NCBI GenBank assembly: GCA_900321945.1
Contig: ONXY01000363.1
Coordinates: 1-10,007 of the forward strand
Reading direction: 5' to 3'
DNA from: an uncultured Eubacteriales bacterium
GTDB lineage: Bacteria > Bacillota_A > Clostridia > Christensenellales > Aristaeellaceae
Length of the DNA stretch: 10,007 nucleotides
In this document: piece by piece, positions 6,203 to 10,007 of the stretch
Numbering within the stretch: position 1 is the stretch's first letter
Layout: every line of letters begins with the position of its first letter
The notes under the pieces: generated by a model
Database searches by the model: none
The model's input: the letters and a program-made list of their open reading frames with translations, nothing else
Told to the model about the DNA's origin: nothing
Position numbers and translations under genes: made by a program

Positions 6203-9064
6203 TTATTCCTCCGCCGGCCGCGGCGCGTATCCGCCGCACAAGTCGATCACGCGCTCCCGGATGGCCTGGGACATGAGTTCCTGCACGACGGCGTCCTGAT
6301 CGGGATACCGCAAGGCCAGCAGGGCTTCGCGAGCCTCCAGCCACCGGCCGAAGGAAAGGCGTTCCTCGGAGATGATTGCTTTGCCGGCTTCATCCGCGGC
6401 GAGATACCTTCTGTCGGTGATTTCGTCCAGCGCGTCCTGCCACGCCTGCCGTACCTGTCTCCAGGCCCCGGCGTCCCCGGCTTCCGCCGCCATGGCTTCG
6501 ATTTCCTGATGCGCCGTGCAGATTGTGTCGGTGACGTACGATGTCTCCGCGGCTTCGTCCGTTCTCCGCCCGCAGGCTCCCTTCACCGGAGCGGCGAACA
6601 GTTCGCCGTCCGACGCGGAAAGGAGATCGGCGCGGGCGTCCGGCGCGGTATGGTTTTCATAGCAGAGCGTGACCGTCCTCCGGGCCAGCGTTTCAGCGAC
6701 CTTCCGCGAGACCAGGTCGGAATTGTCCGGATAATCCAGCGTCAGCGCCGCCCCGTACGCGAGCAGCTGCTCGTCGAAATACTTCTTTTCCTTCTCGACG
6801 GCCGCCTTCAGTTTTTTGTTCTTTTTAGCCTTGGCGGTCATCTCCTTATATTCGGCTTCCAGGGCGTCGCTCCACAGCTTCACGGCGCCGCCCCACGCGG
6901 CCGCGCGCTCGTCTTTGCCTTCCGCCCCGGAAACCAGCCTGTCCGCGGCTTCGGCGACCTTCGCGTGTTCGGGGCAGCGGATCAGCTTCCACCGGGCGAC
7001 GCCGGTTCCGGTTCCGATCAGGTCGGACACGCAGTATTCCTGCGGCTGAGGCGCGGGCGGCGCGGCCGGCTGCGGTTCAGGTTCGGGTTCGGTTTCGGGT
7101 TCGGGTTCGGTGTCCGGATCGGGATCGGGTTCAGTGTCGGGTTCAGGTGCGGATTTTGCCAGGGGAATCACGACTTCGACCGTGTTCGTCGGGTAGACGC
7201 CCGGCCCCGGGGCTCCTTTCCCGTCCGGAGCGGTCGAGGTGACCGACGATCCGTCTTCGTTTACCAGGCGGAGGAATTCCATCTGGGCGCTCCGGCAGAC
7301 CTCTCCGGCCTTCACGTCGTTCTCAACCAGCTTGATCCGCAGTTCGACCTCCTCCGAATTGCCCGGATTGAACCAGACGAGTCCTTCGCAGAAGGGATAC
7401 GAATACATTTCCTTATCCGAGCTGGGCAGGCCGATAATATTGCTCCAGCACAGGGAATCGAACCGGCTCACGGTTTCCGTGCCCACGTTGGACACCTTCA
7501 GCTTCGCTTTCACCCAGCCTTCGTCCGGCGTCTGCGGCGCCGGGCTTTCCTCCGCTTCAAGAATCACCGACACGAAGGAAAGCGGCAGAGCCATGGAAAC
7601 CAGCCCGGTCTCCACCATTTCGCCTTCCGCGGTCCACGACCGGGCGTCGTATGCCACGTGAAGCCAGCCCGGATCCGGCGCGTACTTCTCCGTGATATCG
7701 AAAAAGTCCGGCATGGTCAGGTCCTCCGCAGGATTCAGGAAATACCCCGGGCTGCTGAATATCGTCTCGTCCTTTACAAAGCCCCCCGTGCCGTCCCATC
7801 TGTACCGGTCGATTTCACATCCGTACAGCGTAACCCCGCCGCAGTTAATGACGTTGACAACGAAAGACGCTTCGTCGCCGAACGTGTATCCGGGAGAAAA
7901 GGAGATTAACGCGAGGTCCAGGGCCGGAACCGTATCCGGTCCCTTGGCGGCCGGGGAGGTTTCTCCTTCGGGCTTCTCCGGTTCGCCCGTTTCCGCGGGT
8001 TCCGCCGGTTCTTCAGGCTCTTCCGGTTCTTCCGGTTTCTCCGGTTCTTCCGGTTCCTCCGTCTCTCCCGGTTCGTTTGTTTGCCCGTCCGGAACGTTTT
8101 CGTTCGGCGGCTGCCAGGCGTAATCCCCGCCGTTCAGCCACTTCTGCACGCCCGGCCAGGCGATACCGTCCGCTTCGACGCCGTGAGCCTTCTCGATGGC
8201 CTTCACCGCCTGCACGGTTTTCTGGCCGAAGGTGCCGTCAGGCTTTCCGACGCCGTAGCCCGCGTCGTTCAGCCGCTTCTGGAGGTTCTTCACGCCTTCG
8301 CCCTTGTCGCCGCGCCGGTAGGTCGGCACCGGCCACTCCTCTTCCGACTCTTTAAATCCGCAGCGGGAACAGGTGCGCTGGCGGAGGAATTTCGAGAAGT
8401 CCGACATCTCGGTAACGACTTCCCATTCCCCGAAGCGGTGGCCGAGAACCGCCTGCGTCTGCGGCCAGGCGATGCCGTCCGGTTCCAGGCCTTCGGCTTT
8501 CTGTACCGCTTTGACAGCGTTCTCCGTCGGCTTGTTGTAGCTTCCGTGGGCTTTGGTCTTCAGGGCCCCGTAGCAGATCAGGGTCTCCTGCAGCGCCTTC
8601 ACCGCGTCGCCCTTGTCGCCGGGAAGAAGCGTGCCCTCGGGATAATAATCCTCTTCCTTCCGTTCGCCGCAGACCTGACAGACGTGAGCCCTGCGCCCGG
8701 TGGAATGGTCGGTCGCCTCGGTGATAATCTCCCATTCGCCCCACTTGTGCGGGGTCTTTTTGATATCCTCGGACTCTTTGGCGCCGCAGACGGAGCACGT
8801 GTGTTCCCTTGTGCCCTTGTGGGAGCAGGTGGCTTTCTTCGTGACTTTCCACGAGCCCCATTTATGCCCTTTGGCCGGAACGGTTTCGGTCTTGATCTCG
8901 CCGCAGAAGCAGTAATACGTAACGCTTCCCTTTTTCGTGCACGTCGGATCCTTGCGGGTGCGCTCGATCCAGTTGTGGACGTGATCCGCCGTCACGGATG
9001 CCGGAAGCATGGACAGCAGCATCGTCAGGACAAGAAAAAAGGCTGTGATCCGGGTCTTTTTCAT
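6203..9064 (-). CDS. Modular exported cell-wall-binding protein, paralogue of the 1478-aa protein
   Basis: A 953-aa exported protein. ATG at 9064 is chosen for the GGGGAGG site 7 nt upstream and the signal peptide (KKTR, hydrophobic 8-24, cleavage near SVTA-DH). Order of parts: two Cys-rich units (Cys42/52/54/His67, with CxC instead of CxxC, and Cys80/90/93/His106); an Asp variant unit from His106 (Cys129, Cys132); PG_binding_1-like module at about 149-208; a second variant unit from His209 (Cys232, Cys235); second module at about 251-311 ending IAWPGVQKWL. After an acidic Glu-Pro linker (331-366) come two beta-rich regions (about 380-500 and 500-635) that look Ig- or CARDB-like. A second linker (about 638-675) follows, then a C-terminal region starting YC678 with two tandem LprI/DUF1311-like helical repeats (about 722-801 and 867-943). 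Each repeat has W-x-DAL, later L-x-YPD and a final LC. No sortase motif or membrane anchor is present. It has its own promoter and terminator. Binding to peptidoglycan is inferred from the modules; the overall role is unknown. Confidence 0.9.
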   Translation of the reverse strand: MKKTRITAFFLVLTMLLSMLPASVTADHVHNWIERTRKDPTCTKKGSVTYYCFCGEIKTETVPAKGHKWGSWKVTKKATCSHKGTREHTCSVCGAKESEDIKKTPHKWGEWEIITEATDHSTGRRAHVCQVCGERKEEDYYPEGTLLPGDKGDAVKALQETLICYGALKTKAHGSYNKPTENAVKAVQKAEGLEPDGIAWPQTQAVLGHRFGEWEVVTEMSDFSKFLRQRTCSRCGFKESEEEWPVPTYRRGDKGEGVKNLQKRLNDAGYGVGKPDGTFGQKTVQAVKAIEKAHGVEADGIAWPGVQKWLNGGDYAWQPPNENVPDGQTNEPGETEEPEEPEKPEEPEEPEEPAEPAETGEPEKPEGETSPAAKGPDTVPALDLALISFSPGYTFGDEASFVVNVINCGGVTLYGCEIDRYRWDGTGGFVKDETIFSSPGYFLNPAEDLTMPDFFDITEKYAPDPGWLHVAYDARSWTAEGEMVETGLVSMALPLSFVSVILEAEESPAPQTPDEGWVKAKLKVSNVGTETVSRFDSLCWSNIIGLPSSDKEMYSYPFCEGLVWFNPGNSEEVELRIKLVENDVKAGEVCRSAQMEFLRLVNEDGSSVTSTAPDGKGAPGPGVYPTNTVEVVIPLAKSAPEPDTEPDPDPDTEPEPETEPEPEPQPAAPPAPQPQEYCVSDLIGTGTGVARWKLIRCPEHAKVAEAADRLVSGAEGKDERAAAWGGAVKLWSDALEAEYKEMTAKAKKNKKLKAAVEKEKKYFDEQLLAYGAALTLDYPDNSDLVSRKVAETLARRTVTLCYENHTAPDARADLLSASDGELFAAPVKGACGRRTDEAAETSYVTDTICTAHQEIEAMAAEAGDAGAWRQVRQAWQDALDEITDRRYLAADEAGKAIISEERLSFGRWLEAREALLALRYPDQDAVVQELMSQAIRERVIDLCGGYAPRPAEE
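7040..7153 (-). repeat. Low-complexity Pro-Glu-Asp linker
   Basis: Imperfect 6-bp repeats (GGTTCG/GGTTCA/GGATCG on the plus strand) encode an alternating EP/DP/TEP linker, about residues 638-675 of the 953-aa protein. It separates the beta-rich part from the C-terminal helical part and ends in a Pro/Ala/Gln stretch. This is a typical extended spacer of wall-associated proteins. Confidence 0.8.
7967..8074 (-). repeat. Low-complexity Glu-Pro linker
   Basis: Imperfect 9-bp repeats of the GGTTCTTCC type on the plus strand encode PEE/PEK triplets, about residues 331-366 of the 953-aa protein. The linker sits between the second peptidoglycan-binding module and the beta-rich region. Such tracts are prone to slippage and length change. 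Confidence 0.8.
8642..8977 (-). repeat. Cys-rich repeat units of the 953-aa protein
   Basis: Units start at His30, His67 and His106 (37 and 39 residues apart). The first two keep the C-x9-C-x(1-2)-C-x12-H spacing; the third has Asp119 at the place of the first Cys and lacks the final His. Parts are still very similar in DNA to the other paralogue: 8822-8851 and 5413-5442 match at 28 of 30 positions. Confidence 0.85.
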
Positions 9065-9071
9065 AGAAATA

Positions 9072-9078
9072 CCTCCCC
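9072..9078 (-). promoter_or_regulatory. Ribosome binding site that fixes the ATG start at 9064
   Basis: On the minus strand this reads GGGGAGG, 7 nt before ATG. It decides against the longer frame starting at 9199, which would begin upstream of the promoter. Confidence 0.85.
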
Positions 9079-9167
9079 TCGGTCCACGGTTCGGAACCTT
9101 TTTCATCCGGCCGGGTTCAGCGCTGAGAAACTGAGACCGGCCGCCATATTGTGCTTCGTTTGTCCGC

Positions 9168-9196
9168 ATTATACCATATCCCGTGAACGAACTCAA
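9168..9196 (-). promoter_or_regulatory. Sigma-A/sigma-70 type promoter with extended -10
   Basis: On the minus strand TTGAGT (9191-9196) is followed by exactly 17 nt and a perfect TATAAT (9168-9173). The -10 is preceded directly by TGG, which makes it an extended -10. Transcription would start near 9161 and give a leader of about 97 nt before the ATG at 9064. Confidence 0.85.
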
Positions 9197-9259
9197 CAAA
9201 AAGAACCGCGGCGCGCGGATCTCTTTATTGGTGCCGGGCCGGTTCCTGTCCGGGGCGGT

Positions 9260-9325
9260 TCATCTCCAGCCGGTTAAGGTCCGGCTTGTATTCCACTGTT
9301 CGTCGTACAGATCCCGGTTTTCCAT
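9260..9325 (-). pseudogene. 21-codon reading frame, possible Nudix hydrolase remnant
   Basis: ATG at 9325 opens a short frame to TGA at 9260, beginning MENRDLYDEQW. The DLYDE element is common at the start of Nudix hydrolases, which is the only reason for the suggestion; no Nudix box is present. The frame continues from the shifted 3' part of the HAD remnant upstream, so it could equally be the last residues of that protein. No good ribosome binding site is visible. Confidence 0.25.
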
Positions 9326-9727
9326 AGCGCCGCCTCCCCGCCATCGCCGGATCAGTTCCCGGGAGATCCGGTATTTTCGGACAGTCCGTCGCCGCGTCCG
9401 CTTCTGTATTTGCGGCGATCAGGATCGGCGTAATGCCCGGAACGGCCGCGCCGTCCGGATTGCGCGCGACGTCGTCGATAAACACGGTCTCCCCGGCTGG
9501 AACGCCGCACTTGTCCAGCGCGCCGAGTAGATCCGTCTGTCGGGTTTGAATGCGCCGACGAAGCAGCTGAACGTGCAGAACGACAGATACTGTGAAACGC
9601 CGATATTATACTTCAGCTGCGGCACAATGCTCGCCCAGGTGTCGGACATGATCACGAGTTTGTGCGTTTTGCTGAGCGTTCCGAGCGCTTCCGCGATCCC
9701 TCCGGTTTTTGATGCTGTGTTTTTCCG
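9326..9727 (-). pseudogene. HAD-superfamily hydrolase, N-terminally truncated and frameshifted
   Basis: A remnant of a haloacid-dehalogenase family phosphatase (subfamily IA-like). Reading leftwards, the first frame (from 9727) gives GGIAEALGTLSKTHKLVIMSDTW, quoted here only as its ends GGIAEAL and IMSDTW, with the motif II Ser/Thr region, then FVGAFKPD with the motif III Lys. Near 9520-9532 the reading shifts to another frame, which supplies DKCGVPAGETVFIDDVARN with the motif IV Asp-Asp pair. Near 9355-9362 a further one-base shift gives DL-RELIRRW. Motif I (the nucleophile DxD) and the whole N-terminal half are missing: an in-frame stop lies at 9728-9730 and a terminator just beyond. The conserved motifs split over frames show decay, unless both shifts are sequencing errors; the missing N-terminus makes loss of function likely either way. 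Confidence 0.7.
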
Positions 9728-9774
9728 TCATCCCCTGAAACGGCGGCGCGGATCCCGGATGCCGGGAACGACAG

Positions 9775-9809
9775 GAAAGAATCCGCGAAGCTCCTCCGCG
9801 GATTCTTTC
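9775..9809 (-). terminator. Hairpin terminator after the DUF1844-like gene
   Basis: A perfect 13-bp inverted repeat (GAAAGAATCCGCG, 9775-9787, with 9797-9809) has a 9-nt loop. On the minus strand the distal arm ends TTCTTTC, which supplies a modest T-rich tail. It lies 10 nt after the stop codon at 9820. Confidence 0.75.
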
Positions 9810-9819
9810 ACTGTGAAAA

Positions 9820-10007
9820 TTACGGAATGCCGCCGCCTGTCTCTTCTTCGAGGCTTTTCTGCAGCGTAAGGATGGTGTCGTTCAGAATCCTTTCCTCGGT
9901 ACCCGTCAGGCTGCCCTTCATTTTGTCCCTGAGCATGACCAGCATCCCGATGGTTTCCTGCGCTCCGGTCAGATCCCTGCCGTCCGGCTTGTCCGCCTGC
10001 TTTCCCA
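9820..10007 (-). CDS. Small DUF1844-like protein, C-terminal part
   Basis: The last 61 codons of a gene that runs off the right edge; the stop is TAA at 9820-9822. The pattern DLTGAQETIGMLVMLRDK, then KGSLT, EE and NDTILTLQKSL matches the short helical DUF1844 family, whose members have DL-x2-A-x3-I-x2-L-x-ML-x2-K-x-KG-x-LT-x2-EE. The function of that family is not established, and the match is by pattern only. If the window is a circle, the frame continues into positions 78-1 and back to an ATG at 121, giving 76 aa. That ATG lacks a ribosome binding site and its first 15 codons lie antisense to the leucine-rich repeat gene, so the real 5' end is probably not in this window. Confidence 0.6.
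   Translation of the reverse strand, partial: GKQADKPDGRDLTGAQETIGMLVMLRDKMKGSLTGTEERILNDTILTLQKSLEEETGGGIP
9930..10007. repeat. Terminal direct repeat, right copy
   Basis: Identical to positions 1-78. In this copy the sequence continues naturally into the DUF1844-like coding frame, so this looks like the native location. The left copy is joined to leucine-rich repeat sequence within about 20 nt. Confidence 0.95.

Noticed and set aside
6509..7909. Plus-strand open frames at 6509-7909 and 8081-9277
   Set aside because: They are shadows of the 953-aa gene on the other strand, with GFGFGF-type low complexity from the complement of its Pro-Glu linker.
7040..8074. Short-period repeats considered as a CRISPR array or regulatory repeats
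   Set aside because: They are 6- and 9-bp codon repeats in frame within one coding sequence that encode Pro-Glu linkers; there are no spacers.
1267..9064. Sortase (LPXTG-type) or transmembrane anchoring of the large proteins
   Set aside because: Both C-termini were read: no LPXTG-like motif, hydrophobic segment or positive tail is present.
9065..9199. Longer N-terminus for the 953-aa protein starting at 9199
   Set aside because: That start lies upstream of the -35 element at 9191-9196, so it would not be on the transcript.

Overview
The window is a GC-rich bacterial fragment (I estimate about 60% G+C by eye). It is dominated by genes for exported, cell-surface type proteins, nearly all on the minus strand. 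Strong GGAGG ribosome binding sites, Gram-positive style signal peptides, peptidoglycan-binding modules and a BspA-like leucine-rich repeat protein suggest an anaerobic Firmicutes/Clostridia-type gut or rumen bacterium. That taxonomy is inference; there is no rRNA or other marker gene here.

Layout, left to right. (1) 1-266: the 3' end of a plus-strand BspA-like leucine-rich repeat gene, fused at its left edge to a 78-bp sequence that also forms the last 78 bases of the window. (2) 295-330: a strong hairpin terminator between converging genes. (3) 454-1212 and 1267-5703, both minus: a likely two-gene operon read from the right, encoding a 1478-aa modular exported protein and then a 252-aa exported protein with a GTG start. 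(4) 5704-6202: a 499-bp intergenic stretch holding the terminator of the next gene to the right. (5) 6203-9064, minus: a 953-aa paralogue of the 1478-aa protein, preceded by a good sigma-A type promoter with an extended -10. (6) 9260-9727, minus: a decayed HAD-family hydrolase gene with two frameshifts and no N-terminal half. (7) 9775-9809 and 9820-10007, minus: a terminator and the 3' end of a small DUF1844-like gene that runs off the right edge.

The central feature is the pair of large paralogues. Each has a signal peptide, then cysteine-rich units of about 39 residues with a regular C-x9-C-x2-C-x12-H spacing. After these come two peptidoglycan-binding (PG_binding_1-like) modules, each preceded by a variant unit in which Asp replaces the first Cys. 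Beta-rich, probably Ig-like regions follow, then acidic low-complexity linkers and a C-terminal helical region resembling LprI/DUF1311 domains. Neither protein has an LPXTG motif or a C-terminal membrane anchor, so attachment to the wall through the peptidoglycan-binding modules is the simplest inference. The 252-aa protein in the same operon may work with them, but its role is unknown.

The 78-bp identical ends mean the sequence could be a 9929-bp circle. No replication, mobilisation, partition or phage gene is present, and the join fuses two unrelated coding sequences. An assembly artefact or a repeat-mediated false circle is therefore at least as likely as a real small replicon.
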